Counted from the stretch's first letter, positions 17,628 to 26,274 are shown. The stretch: DNA of 35,397 nt from Muribaculaceae bacterium (GCA_022509205.1 JAFLTR010000023.1:1-35397), one strand, 5' to 3'. The notes: generated by a model not told the origin, from the sequence alone. A program made the numbers and translations.

Positions 17628-20600
17628 TCACAACATCAGCCGACGTGAGCGGGCGGAAAGTGTGGCCCTTTGTTCCGGAGATAGGGAGTTATAATAACGT
17701 AGCCACTGCAATCTACGCGAGGAGACCAGGGAATCCAATGCCCTATATTTTTCATTGAGCCATGGTTCATTTCGATTTTGCCGTAATGTATCGAGCAAAG
17801 CGAGAGCGGCCTTCCCCTCATAGAATGTGGAATCAGAGATTGTAAAAGAGCCGGGCAATACTTTCTCATAGGGTAAAACATCCAGCAATTCTTCGACAGT
17901 ATGAATAGCAAGGGAAGTGTCTCCCAGTTGCATCAATCTATCGGCAGCTATAATAAGTTCACCCCTGTAGCGTCGGCTGCGGTCAGCTACCACCGGATCT
18001 ACATAATGGTCATTTCGGGGTAATCGTGAAAGTTTTGTAATCTCTCGTCCAACTGAGGTTTCATAAAGCCTGTTGATGACGGAATCAGGAAGCCAGGGAG
18101 CATAGATTTCTCCGAACGGAAGACTTTGCAAGGCCGGTTTAAGGGGCTTATAGAATGCGGCTTCAATCAGATAAGGGAAAAAGAGGGGCCGGGGGTCAGG
18201 ACTTCTTAATTGCGATGCAAGGATATCCAAAAGCATAAGATGACGCAACTGCATGAATGAACTGCCGGATGTGAATTCCCTGAGATTGATTGTTACCGAA
18301 TCTCCCCCCGATGACGGGATTGTCACATGAGACACCGGGAACTGAGGATATCCACCTCCTCTCAGGCCTGCGGAATAGAGACTATCGAGAGCTTCGGTGA
18401 GTGGAAGAGGATGGCAAGAAGAGGATTGGGGGATCTGAGTGAGAATAAATCCGTCATAAGCGATTTGAGGCGTGGTGGAGATCGTGGTTATGCCTCTTTC
18501 ACCCTGCTTTTTAAGATTAATGACATAGGAGGGAAGGGAGAGGTAGGTGACATCGACCGGTGTATGTGATATGGTTTGCGGAATCACTTCAGTTGCATAC
18601 CAGAGTGGGAAAGTGGAATTATCCCCCTGCGTGAAAATTATCGCCGGGAGCTCAAAATCAAGGAGGGAAGACACGTAAAGATCGGTTTCATAACGTCCTC
18701 GACGGTCATGGTCGTTGAAGTTTTCTGCAGCCATTAAAGACGGGAGACCCAAAGATAGCACGGCAGCCACAATCAGGCGTCCTTTTCTCAACCGGGCTAC
18801 ACAACCGAAAACCCCGGCAGCTATCCACATTGCAAAAGCCATATAAGACACCAGAAATGTATAATCTCTTTCACGCGGCTCTCCGGGGCTCTGATTAAGG
18901 TAAGCCACGATGGCAATGCTTGTCATCACGAAAAGTAAGGCAATCAATGTGAGAAGTCTTCGAGGCCTGCGCCCCGCAATCGATAGATATATAATTCCAA
19001 TCACTCCGAAAAGAAAGGGTAGTCCGAAGTATCTGTTCCTTCCGGGGTTATTCTCACCGATTTCCGGTGGAATCGTGTCTGTGACACCAAGATAACTGTC
19101 GACAAAGGGAAGACCGGTGATGAAGTTGCCGTGTTCTATCTCGCCCATGGAGGGATAATCGTTTTGCCGTCCTATAAAATTCCAGAAAAGATAACGGAAA
19201 TACATATAGTAGGATTGATAGGCTATGAAAAACCTGAAGTTTTGCCAATAGGTGGGTCTGTATGACATCACTTCCGGTCTCGAACTCCCTGAGGCGGAGG
19301 AGAGATACATTCTCGTGGTGGGATTTCCGGCAGAATCTATAGTTTCGGATATAGGGATTCTGAGCATAGACTCTTCGGTCATGTCGGCCCAGTCGGCATA
19401 GGCCGCACGGTCGGCAGTTTTCCGGGAGGTTATTCTGGGCAACCACATATCAAGTTCCGGAGTGAGTCTCTGGCTGAATTTATAGTCGGTCAGTACATAT
19501 CCGACCCCTTTTTCAGCCACCCGCCGATTATCAGCCGAATCTTCAGATGACAACATCCCGCTCCTATGGTTGAAATGCCCTCCTTTAACGGCTTGATCGT
19601 AACGGGCTTTCCCTTTCTTTAGGATATAACGGGAATAAACAGGTTTCCCGTCCACGAAAGTTTCCTCAAACATAGGACGTGAGTAAGGTGTGTTTCCATA
19701 AAGAAGCGGGGCGGACGGATATTGCTCCCGCTGGATATAGGAGGAAAGTGCAAATATATTGTCGGGCACTCCCTGATTCATCGGGGGATAAGCGTTTCCT
19801 CTGATCAATATTATTCCGAAAGATGAGAAACCCAGAAGAATGAATGCCAGGGCCCACACCGCTGTGTTAAGCTTCAGAGCCTTATTGCGTAATGACGATT
19901 TTTTTTTCAGGCCTATCCTGTGTAGATTCTCTGTCAGACCCAGACTGATGATGATAAGGATAAAAATGAGAAGTGAAAAAATAATGACTCCGGAATGATA
20001 AGGCAATCCGAGTCGGTTTACACTTAAGAGTTCAAATGCTCCCGCACCAAACAATACCCCGGGTATAACACCCATCAGGATCTCACCTATTCCGCAACAG
20101 GAAACAAGGATCCAGAAAATTACCCATATCGGATTGGTTTTACGGGGATGATATTTATAGAATACAATAAGCGTGAAAACCGGAATAAGGAGCAGGTTCA
20201 ACTGATGCACCCCGAGCGATAGACCTGTGATGTATGCAAGCAGGATAAGTATTCGGGTTCTTCTGCCTGTAGATTTCTCGAAGCTCCATATTGCCATAAG
20301 CCAAAGCGACAGGGCAGACAGGAATGCCGACATCGCATAAACCTCAGCTTCAACTGCAGAATACCATGCTGAATCACAGAGGGCAAATGTCAGGGATGCT
20401 CCAAATGAAATTATGCCGCTTAGGATTGCCCGATCAGAGGAATGGCGTTTTTGAAGTTTTTCCACCCCTATGAAAATCAGTCGACAAAGGAAGAATGTGG
20501 CGAAAGCCATCAACAGCCCGCTGCAAAGATTTATTACATAGGCATGTAGATGGACGGGGAAAGGAATGGTGGCCGCCCTCATTGCAAGCGTCCATATCGG

Positions 20601-20759
20601 GTTACCCGGGGGATGGCCTACTTCCATCCGGGAGGCCACAGTGACATATTCCGGACAGTCCCAATAGGAGACGCCGGGGTCACAAGTGATCCAATAAAAA
20701 GTCAGGGATACGGCAAAAACTGCCCAGGAGGAAATATTCAGGGATAGTCGGGACTTCAT
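17628..20759 (-). CDS. DUF2723 membrane protein, protein O-mannosyltransferase-like
   Basis: A 1043-residue polytopic protein. The N-terminal half has about ten or more hydrophobic helices with the DUF2723 signature: acidic residues in the first extracytoplasmic loop (CDPGVSYWDCPEYV, Asp27, Asp34, Glu37), then GHPPGNPIW. This is a GT-C/PMT-like architecture. The human DUF2723 protein TMEM260 is a protein O-mannosyltransferase, and Bacteroidetes carry general protein O-glycosylation, so transfer of a sugar from a lipid carrier to exported proteins is plausible but inferred. More helices lie near 585-690, and the C-terminal 350 residues look soluble and periplasmic. The start is 35 bases after the SDR gene, suggesting membership of the same long operon. 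Confidence 0.85.
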   Translation of the reverse strand: MKSRLSLNISSWAVFAVSLTFYWITCDPGVSYWDCPEYVTVASRMEVGHPPGNPIWTLAMRAATIPFPVHLHAYVINLCSGLLMAFATFFLCRLIFIGVEKLQKRHSSDRAILSGIISFGASLTFALCDSAWYSAVEAEVYAMSAFLSALSLWLMAIWSFEKSTGRRTRILILLAYITGLSLGVHQLNLLLIPVFTLIVFYKYHPRKTNPIWVIFWILVSCCGIGEILMGVIPGVLFGAGAFELLSVNRLGLPYHSGVIIFSLLIFILIIISLGLTENLHRIGLKKKSSLRNKALKLNTAVWALAFILLGFSSFGIILIRGNAYPPMNQGVPDNIFALSSYIQREQYPSAPLLYGNTPYSRPMFEETFVDGKPVYSRYILKKGKARYDQAVKGGHFNHRSGMLSSEDSADNRRVAEKGVGYVLTDYKFSQRLTPELDMWLPRITSRKTADRAAYADWADMTEESMLRIPISETIDSAGNPTTRMYLSSASGSSRPEVMSYRPTYWQNFRFFIAYQSYYMYFRYLFWNFIGRQNDYPSMGEIEHGNFITGLPFVDSYLGVTDTIPPEIGENNPGRNRYFGLPFLFGVIGIIYLSIAGRRPRRLLTLIALLFVMTSIAIVAYLNQSPGEPRERDYTFLVSYMAFAMWIAAGVFGCVARLRKGRLIVAAVLSLGLPSLMAAENFNDHDRRGRYETDLYVSSLLDFELPAIIFTQGDNSTFPLWYATEVIPQTISHTPVDVTYLSLPSYVINLKKQGERGITTISTTPQIAYDGFILTQIPQSSSCHPLPLTEALDSLYSAGLRGGGYPQFPVSHVTIPSSGGDSVTINLREFTSGSSFMQLRHLMLLDILASQLRSPDPRPLFFPYLIEAAFYKPLKPALQSLPFGEIYAPWLPDSVINRLYETSVGREITKLSRLPRNDHYVDPVVADRSRRYRGELIIAADRLMQLGDTSLAIHTVEELLDVLPYEKVLPGSFTISDSTFYEGKAALALLDTLRQNRNEPWLNEKYRALDSLVSSRRLQWLRYYNSLSPEQRATLSARSRRLML

Positions 20760-20794
20760 GGAAAGCCTGGCGCCGGGAATTAGGTTATTCGGTC

Positions 20795-21595
20795 TTAGCG
20801 GGTTATCCCTTTGTCGAGAAGCCGGTGTTTCACCATCATTCTTACCCTCGTGGGCAAAATTCCGATGAAGAAGATGGAAAACCGGTTGAGCCAGCCGTTG
20901 ATATATTGCTTTTTCTTCTTGAGCATCTTTCCCACCGCCTTACGTGCAAAAGTTTCCGGCGTCTGGAGCACACCGATGGCAACGGCAAAGCGTTTCCATT
21001 TTTCCGGCAATCCGAAAAGATCGGTGGCGATACCGCCGGGGCAGGCCACGGTGACACCCACACCATAATCTTTCATTTCATAATGAAGGGCTCTTGAGAA
21101 TACCCGGATATAAGCCTTTGTGGATGAATACATTGCGAGACCCGGCATGGGCATCCAACATGACATCGAACTCATGTTAAGTAGCCATCCGGATCCCTGG
21201 GGTTTGCGACGCCCCACAAACCATTGAGAAAGAAGAGTAACGGCCCTGACATGGAGATCGACAAAGGTCTCAAGTTTCCTCGTTTCGGTGGCCGTGATCG
21301 GCTTGAAGGAGAATATGCCCGCATTATTGATCAGAATGTCGGGGTCAAGTTGATTTTCACAACAATAATTTTCCAGATCCTCCACTATCGAAGGAGAGGT
21401 GAGATCGGCTTTCATGGTGAAGATCCGTCCAACGGCTATTTCTTCTTTGGCTTTGAGTAGACGTTCTTCGCTGATATCGAGCAAAATAGTTGCAGCCCCC
21501 ATGGCAGCCAGAGTTTTGGCAAATTCAAGCCCGATACCGCCTGCTGCCCCGGTTATGATGGCTGTATGGCTCGATAGGTCACGCTTTTTTGCCAT
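20795..21595 (-). CDS. Short-chain dehydrogenase/reductase (candidate hydroxysteroid dehydrogenase)
   Basis: A 266-residue classical SDR. The nucleotide motif TGAAGGIG lies at 15-22, Asp40 at the end of strand 2 suggests NAD(H), NNAG is at 90-93, and the catalytic set is Ser143, Tyr156 and Lys160 (YSSTK). The C-terminal extension (WLNRFSIFFIGILP) is hydrophobic and may sit on the membrane. Its start overlaps the end of the flavin oxidoreductase gene by 17 bases, implying coupling. Next to a steroid 5-alpha-reductase homologue, a 3-alpha/3-beta-hydroxysteroid dehydrogenase role is the best guess. In gut Bacteroidota a 3-beta-HSDH is reported beside 5-alpha- and 5-beta-reductases (from memory). 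Family assignment is firm; the substrate is inferred. Confidence 0.9.
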   Translation of the reverse strand: MAKKRDLSSHTAIITGAAGGIGLEFAKTLAAMGAATILLDISEERLLKAKEEIAVGRIFTMKADLTSPSIVEDLENYCCENQLDPDILINNAGIFSFKPITATETRKLETFVDLHVRAVTLLSQWFVGRRKPQGSGWLLNMSSMSCWMPMPGLAMYSSTKAYIRVFSRALHYEMKDYGVGVTVACPGGIATDLFGLPEKWKRFAVAIGVLQTPETFARKAVGKMLKKKKQYINGWLNRFSIFFIGILPTRVRMMVKHRLLDKGITR

Positions 21596-22817
21596 TCTTT
21601 TTCAAGATTTTCTCAATCTCCCGGCAAATCCCTTTCGGGAGATTTTCCTGATGCTGATAGCAAGCCATATCCTTGGAATACATCCTTGCGATACAGTAGT
21701 TAACATGGTCGCATCCTGAAATATGACTCTCATCGGCTTTCATCTTATTGACAAATTCCGGGTCATTGAGCAGGGCTCTCCCCATCTGAAGAAATTCAAA
21801 ACCCTCCTCGTCGATTATTCTGTCGGCATCCTGACGACTCGTCACTCCTCCCACATACACCAAAGGTATGTTCAGTTCACGGCGGAAGAGTCGAGCCTGC
21901 TCAAGAAAATAGAGAGGTTTGAAATCATGCTGAGGCACCATTACATTACCAAACATTCTGACAGAATATTTCAGCCATAGTTGAGGCATATAATGGGTCA
22001 TTGTGTGGATAGGCATTCTGCCACGCATCACATACATGGGGGCTTTACTGACAAAACCGCCGGAGAGCACCAGTGCATGTGCACCGGAACTTTCCAATGC
22101 TTTGCCCACTTTCAGACAGTCATCCTCCTGCAATCCGGACTTGAAGCCGTCGTTCATATTGATTTTAACGAGCACACCCATGTCGGAACCGGCAGCCTTC
22201 ATAACCTCCTCCATACATTCATGCATGAACTTCATTCGGTTTTCGAGGGATCCGCCATATTCATCGCGGCGTTTGTTAGTATAAGGAGAAAGGAACTGTG
22301 AGATAAGATACCCGTGGCCGGCATGGATTTCCACACAATCGAATCCGGCATCGCGTGCCGTATTCACAGCCACTCCGAAATCTTTTGCTATCTGTTTGAG
22401 TTCATCTTTCCTCAGCCCCCTTACAATAGTAGGAGAGTAAAGATTGATACCCGTTGAAGCTCCAACAGGAATCTGTCCTGCAGTGGAACGATGGGTCATG
22501 TTACCACAATGGCCGATCTGGATTGAAGCCCGGGCTCCTTCGGCATGCACTTCATCGGTTAGTTCCCTCAGTGAGGGCACTATCTCCGGACGCAACCAAA
22601 GCTGGGAGTCGAACGAGAGCGCCGACCGACATATCCCGGCGTAGGCGACGGTGGTCATACCCACTCCGCCTTTTGCCACAGACACATGATAGTCTTTCAA
22701 TTGCTGAGTGGGATTATTGTCTTTACCCATTCCTTCGAATGCGGCGCTGCGTATGGTGCGATTTCTCAAAGTCACTGGTCCGATAGCAGCCGGTGTGAAT
22801 AATTTCTTATCTGCCAT
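21579..22817 (-). CDS. NADH:flavin oxidoreductase, Old Yellow Enzyme family (candidate 5-beta-reductase)
   Basis: A 412-residue FMN TIM-barrel protein. Family blocks are LFTPAAIGPVTLRNR (6-20), ASIQIGHCGNMTH (97-109), the active-site EIHAGHGYLISQFLSP (His165, His168, Tyr170), NKRRDEYGGSLENR (181-194) and FLQMGRALLNDPEF (342-355). The tail has Cys369, Cys375 and Cys386, a spacing unlike the usual 4Fe-4S motif of the enoate reductase/BaiCD type. The C-terminal FAD/NADH domains of BaiCD are absent, so electrons must come directly from NAD(P)H or another protein. It reduces an activated C=C bond, and the context suggests a 3-oxo-delta4 steroid. Its start lies 9 bases after the 5-alpha-reductase gene. 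Confidence 0.9.
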   Translation of the reverse strand: MADKKLFTPAAIGPVTLRNRTIRSAAFEGMGKDNNPTQQLKDYHVSVAKGGVGMTTVAYAGICRSALSFDSQLWLRPEIVPSLRELTDEVHAEGARASIQIGHCGNMTHRSTAGQIPVGASTGINLYSPTIVRGLRKDELKQIAKDFGVAVNTARDAGFDCVEIHAGHGYLISQFLSPYTNKRRDEYGGSLENRMKFMHECMEEVMKAAGSDMGVLVKINMNDGFKSGLQEDDCLKVGKALESSGAHALVLSGGFVSKAPMYVMRGRMPIHTMTHYMPQLWLKYSVRMFGNVMVPQHDFKPLYFLEQARLFRRELNIPLVYVGGVTSRQDADRIIDEEGFEFLQMGRALLNDPEFVNKMKADESHISGCDHVNYCIARMYSKDMACYQHQENLPKGICREIEKILKKNGKKA

Positions 22818-22826
22818 ACTTTTGTA

Positions 22827-23606
22827 TCAATAAAGGAACGGAATGATGAAACGACGCCCAAGGGAGGAATATTTGTCGCCAAATTCGTCACAATATTTCC
22901 TATGGATCGCCCTGGCTCTTGGGGCAAGGTTGGCAAAAGTCCACAATGCGAACACCAGTCCTGCGAGCGACCATGAAAGGATAGCGAATCCTATCCATTC
23001 TACCGTTTCACCGAAATAATTGGCCGAGGCAACATATCTGTAGAAACCTTTGTTGGGTATGTAATGTCTTGAATCACCCGGAGCCCTCAAGGAGCGTATC
23101 ACATGGTCGGAATGTAGATTGATTGCAAAACCGGCCAGGAAAATAAATGTGCCCAGGAAAAAGAGAGGGGAGAGAAGCCAGGAGGGGGTATAGAGGTCAG
23201 CCGGGGCGAGATAAAATAGCCATCCACCTATCAGATAAGCATTGATGGCATTAAAGATCATACCCATTGCGATAATTGCCAGAGGCATCCGGTTTTTCCC
23301 TCTTATCAGGAAAGGGAAAATGAATGTTCGCTGGAAATAATGCATCTCGAAAAGAGCGGCCATTACGCATGGAGCCGGATCGCCTCCCCGAGGACTCAGG
23401 GCCCACAACACCGCCATACAAGAAAAGGCAGGAAGTTCCATAATGAACCATCCCACCTTGTTGTTCAAGGCCGGTCCCCATCTCCGGGAACTCATCATGC
23501 CATAACCGGCATCGATCCTATGTAACGCAAAAAAGACTATGACGGCCAGCACCGCCATAGTAGTGAGAACGATATAATAACCTGTCGGATGAAATAATTT
23601 TTCCAC
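22827..23606 (-). CDS. Steroid 5-alpha-reductase family membrane protein (SRD5A1/2-like)
   Basis: A 259-residue polytopic protein closely resembling animal 3-oxo-5-alpha-steroid 4-dehydrogenases over its whole length. Matching blocks are GWFIMELPAF (52-61), EMHYFQRTFIFPFLIRG (87-103), INLHSDHVIRSLR, YIPNKGFYRYVASANYFGE, VEWIGFAILSWSL and the terminal IIPFLY. Glu57 and Tyr90 correspond to human SRD5A2 Glu57 and Tyr91, which contact the steroid 3-keto group; Gln56 is Met here. The likely reaction is NADPH-dependent reduction of a 3-oxo-delta4 steroid or bile acid to the 5-alpha (allo) form. The start is a GTG one base after the secG stop, and no nearby ATG is available. Substrate is inferred. 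Confidence 0.9.
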   Translation of the reverse strand: MEKLFHPTGYYIVLTTMAVLAVIVFFALHRIDAGYGMMSSRRWGPALNNKVGWFIMELPAFSCMAVLWALSPRGGDPAPCVMAALFEMHYFQRTFIFPFLIRGKNRMPLAIIAMGMIFNAINAYLIGGWLFYLAPADLYTPSWLLSPLFFLGTFIFLAGFAINLHSDHVIRSLRAPGDSRHYIPNKGFYRYVASANYFGETVEWIGFAILSWSLAGLVFALWTFANLAPRARAIHRKYCDEFGDKYSSLGRRFIIPFLY

Positions 23607-23607
23607 C

Positions 23608-23913
23608 TTACTGAGCCGGAGTGCTCACAGGAGCCGGAGCCGGCATAGTTGTTTCAACCGGTGACACAGAGATCGCTGATTTAGCCGAGGGCTTGGTGAT
23701 GGTGAAAGAAGCAAGGATGCTGATCACGCAGATAAACACTGCCAGGCTCCATGTAGCTTTCTCTATGAAATCAGTGGTTTTTCTGTAACCCAGAAATTGG
23801 TTACCCTGGGAATAATCGGAGGCAAGACCTCCACCTTTTGATTTTTGAATCAATACGGCTCCGATGAGAAGAACACAAGCCAATACGATCAGAATACTAA
23901 GAAAAATATACAT
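23608..23913 (-). CDS. secG: Preprotein translocase subunit SecG
   Basis: A 101-residue protein with two transmembrane helices (about 1-22 and 52-72) joined by the SecG loop SKGGGLASDYSQGNQFLG, which contains the family's conserved Gly-rich segment. SecG assists SecA cycling at the SecYEG channel. The C-terminus is a Pro/Ala-rich tail of about 25 residues typical of Bacteroidetes SecG. It is separated by one base from genes on both sides (stop of the TPR-like gene at 23915; GTG of the 5-alpha-reductase at 23606), so the unit is tightly coupled. Confidence 0.93.
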   Translation of the reverse strand: MYIFLSILIVLACVLLIGAVLIQKSKGGGLASDYSQGNQFLGYRKTTDFIEKATWSLAVFICVISILASFTITKPSAKSAISVSPVETTMPAPAPVSTPAQ

Positions 23914-23914
23914 T

Positions 23915-24394
23915 TTAATATTGTTTATAATTTTCTAATGCGATCAGTTTTTTTAAAAAACGGATTTGGTGTGCAAAATAAATATTTTTCTGCGGATTAT
24001 TCAAATTTTGTGTGTTAATAAATTCCAAAGCCTCCCTGTATCTCTTCTCTTTTATAAGTTTTGAGAGGGTTGTCTCAGGTGTTTCAGAGGGCTCTTCAGG
24101 TATATAGCCCACTGGCCTCAGATCCTTCCCATATTTGTCGAGGAATGCGTCTATCGTGTCCATTGTAGGGGATAGCGGTGGATCCATGGGGTCTAAAGTG
24201 GAAAGGGACGTAGCTTCCAACTCGGGATATAATTTAGGCAATGGATGAACATCCTCGCCGAGAATCAGGCGCAATGCCACCGGGTCGCCGATATTCACGG
24301 CGATTTTCCCGGCCAAAAGCCGGGCTTTTTCTTCATTAGGGTCTAAAAGACGGTATGCCTCGACTGCCGGCACTATGTAGTAGGAAGCTTCCAA
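23915..24394 (-). CDS. TPR-like hypothetical protein between lptE and secG, apparently frameshifted near its start
   Basis: The open frame begins at a TTG (24394) and runs 159 residues. The C-terminal part, about 110-159 (TLSKLIKEKRYREALEFINT, then KNIYFAHQIRFLKKLI), is a TPR-like helical pair seen in the protein encoded between lptE and secG in other Bacteroidales. The function is unknown. The frame lacks an ATG and starts abruptly inside a conserved-looking helix (ASYYIVPAVEAYRLL). A GTG-started frame at 24468, 13 bases after the lptE stop, encodes a plausible N-terminus and would join this frame if the A6 run at 24395-24400 had one more A. A sequencing error, true mutation or ribosomal slippage are all possible. 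Confidence 0.75.
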   Translation of the reverse strand: MEASYYIVPAVEAYRLLDPNEEKARLLAGKIAVNIGDPVALRLILGEDVHPLPKLYPELEATSLSTLDPMDPPLSPTMDTIDAFLDKYGKDLRPVGYIPEEPSETPETTLSKLIKEKRYREALEFINTQNLNNPQKNIYFAHQIRFLKKLIALENYKQY

Positions 24395-24468
24395 TTTTTT
24401 CTGTCAATTTTTTTGCTATCAAAGAAAAGTTGATAAACCCTTTTAATTTGAATGAAACGGTAAAACAC
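24395..24468 (-). other. Probable missing N-terminal coding segment of the TPR-like gene (other frame)
   Basis: From GTG 24468 the minus strand reads VFYRFIQIKRVYQLFFDSKK, then IDRK, and shortly leaves frame at an A6 run. Adding one A gives IDRKKLEASYYIVPAVEAYR, continuous with the downstream protein. AGAAGA lies upstream as a possible weak ribosome site. Two A runs (A7 at about 24408-24414 and A6 at 24395-24400) are candidate slip sites. Confidence 0.5.
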
Positions 24469-24481
24469 GAAGAGTCTTCTG

Positions 24482-25006
24482 TCACCAGTTGCCAAGAGTG
24501 GCATTGAATATCAGGTTGACGAGTTCGTCGCAGATTTCATTGCAGAGGTCATCCTGCACATCGGTAAGCATCAGAGTGCTCGAAAATTGCCGATAAGCGG
24601 AAAACGACTGGTCGATATCGTTGCTGGGATTCTTTGTGTCGGTGTATTTCACTCTCACAGTGATTGTGAGACGCGTCTCGGTGGCATAGGCGTCTTCTCC
24701 CACAGATTGGGGGGAAAGGCTGTAACCGGTGATTTCTCCCGTCATTTCAAGGTCGGCATTTCCATCGATCTCCTGAAGACGGGTCTGACGGGTCACCGTG
24801 TCGAGAAGTTTGTTCTCAAAGGTCTGTTGCAAGGGTGGGTAAACCAAGGCGGCGCGTATCGGAAATTCCGTTATGTCTATGGTCTTGTAAATATCATAGT
24901 TCAAAGCCGAACCGTTGAATTTATAAGAAGGTATGCATCCCTGAAGCATGGCCATCAGAGGGAGAACAACCACCCATAAGCAATATTTTAGAAATAGTCT
25001 TTTCAT
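24482..25006 (-). CDS. lptE: LPS-assembly lipoprotein LptE family
   Basis: A 174-residue lipoprotein with signal MKRLFLKYCLWVVVLPLMA and lipobox LQGC (Cys24), so it is anchored to the outer membrane. The body has the Bacteroidetes LptE pattern: SYKFNGSALNYDIYKTIDI, NKLLDTVTRQTRLQEIDGNADLEMTG, RLTITVRVKYTD and a C-terminal LCNEICDELVNLIFNATLGNW. With LptD it would insert lipopolysaccharide into the outer leaflet. The gene order sigma-54 ATPase, lptE, TPR-like, secG is as in other Bacteroidales. It starts 95 bases after the regulator gene. Confidence 0.88.
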   Translation of the reverse strand: MKRLFLKYCLWVVVLPLMAMLQGCIPSYKFNGSALNYDIYKTIDITEFPIRAALVYPPLQQTFENKLLDTVTRQTRLQEIDGNADLEMTGEITGYSLSPQSVGEDAYATETRLTITVRVKYTDTKNPSNDIDQSFSAYRQFSSTLMLTDVQDDLCNEICDELVNLIFNATLGNW

Positions 25007-25101
25007 TATTCTTCTTTAACCCGGGCCACCTGATTTTTATTTTATCAACCATCTGATTTTAACAAAATTTGGGTATGCTCTTCGCCCGTTTCCAAAGGGT
25101 T

Positions 25102-26274
25102 TTAATATTCTCCTATGCCAAATTCATGAATCTTGCGATAGAGCGTGCGCTGGGATATATTCAGTTCTTCAGCTGTGGCCTTTTTATTGCCGTTGTTTCT
25201 TTTGAGGGCCGCCATGATGGTTTCCTTTTCCGCAAGTTCCAAAGGCGACACTATAGGTTCCGGGTCAGTTGCCACTCCGTTTTCCCGAGATGGCTCGGGT
25301 TCATATTTTATAAGGGAATGCACCTTTTCGGGTTTCAGCAGCGGAGCCTCGGCTGTGGTCATTGCCTCTACCTTTCGGTTCAGTTCCTGAATTTCGGTTC
25401 GCAGCCCATAAATCAATTGCCATAACATTTCTCGTTCCGCTTCATATTTATGATCGGAGGAAGTGGGCACGAGCGAAGCATTATCCGAATAATCCATGGG
25501 CAGGAGAGAAAGCAGGGTATGGCGGTCGATCTCTTCCCCCGCATTGAAAAGGGCGAGCTGTTCCACCACATTTTTCAATTGTCGGACATTGCCGGGCCAT
25601 CGGTAGAGAAGCATGGCCCTTTGGGAGTCTTCTGAAAACGTGATCGAGGGCATGACATATTTTTCAGCAAAGTCGGCAGCAAATTTGCGTGCGAGTAATA
25701 CAACATCATCCCCACGGTCGTGAAGTGAAGGAACATTGATAACTACTGTAGACAGGCGATAATAGAGGTCTTCACGGAATTTTCCCTTTTCTACAGCTTT
25801 CAATAGATTAACGTTGGTGGCTGCCACGATACGTATGTCTGTTTTTTGCACCACCGAAGAACCCACCTTAAGGAATTCGCCTGTCTCCAGCACGCGCAGG
25901 AGTCGTGCCTGCGTAGTCAGGGGCAACTCTGCCACCTCATCAAGGAAAATAGTGCCACCATCGGCTTCCTCGAAATAGCCTTTGCGGGTGCTTATCGCTC
26001 CGGTGAAACTTCCCTTTTCGTGACCGAAAAGTTCCGAATCTATCGTGCCTTCAGGTATGGCCCCGCAATTCACGGCTATATATTTTTTGTGTTTCCTGGC
26101 TCCATACGCATGGATGATTTTCGGAAAAAATTCCTTGCCGCTACCGCTTTCACCGGTCACAAGCACGGAGAGGTCGATAGGTGCAACCTTCACAGCTCTG
26201 CCGATAGCCTCAAGCAGCGCCGGAGAATTACCAATTATAGAGAACCGTTGTTTTACACTTGCTATCTCATCCAT
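25102..26274 (-). CDS. Sigma-54-interacting AAA+ transcriptional regulator without receiver domain
   Basis: A 390-residue bacterial enhancer-binding-type protein. The AAA+ domain begins almost at the N-terminus: Walker A GESGSGKE (41-48), the sigma-54-contact loop as GSFTGA (88-93, usually GAFTGA), and Walker B GGTIFLDEVAELPL, followed by YRWPGNVRQLKNVVEQL. The C-terminal Fis-type helix-turn-helix is NNGNKKATAEELNISQRTLYRKI (about 359-381). With no receiver, PAS or GAF domain, its input signal is unclear; it may be controlled by a partner or by expression. It is tightly placed between the acyltransferase (gap 29) and lptE, so it may tune envelope genes. Its targets cannot be read from the sequence. 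Confidence 0.93.
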   Translation of the reverse strand: MDEIASVKQRFSIIGNSPALLEAIGRAVKVAPIDLSVLVTGESGSGKEFFPKIIHAYGARKHKKYIAVNCGAIPEGTIDSELFGHEKGSFTGAISTRKGYFEEADGGTIFLDEVAELPLTTQARLLRVLETGEFLKVGSSVVQKTDIRIVAATNVNLLKAVEKGKFREDLYYRLSTVVINVPSLHDRGDDVVLLARKFAADFAEKYVMPSITFSEDSQRAMLLYRWPGNVRQLKNVVEQLALFNAGEEIDRHTLLSLLPMDYSDNASLVPTSSDHKYEAEREMLWQLIYGLRTEIQELNRKVEAMTTAEAPLLKPEKVHSLIKYEPEPSRENGVATDPEPIVSPLELAEKETIMAALKRNNGNKKATAEELNISQRTLYRKIHEFGIGEY

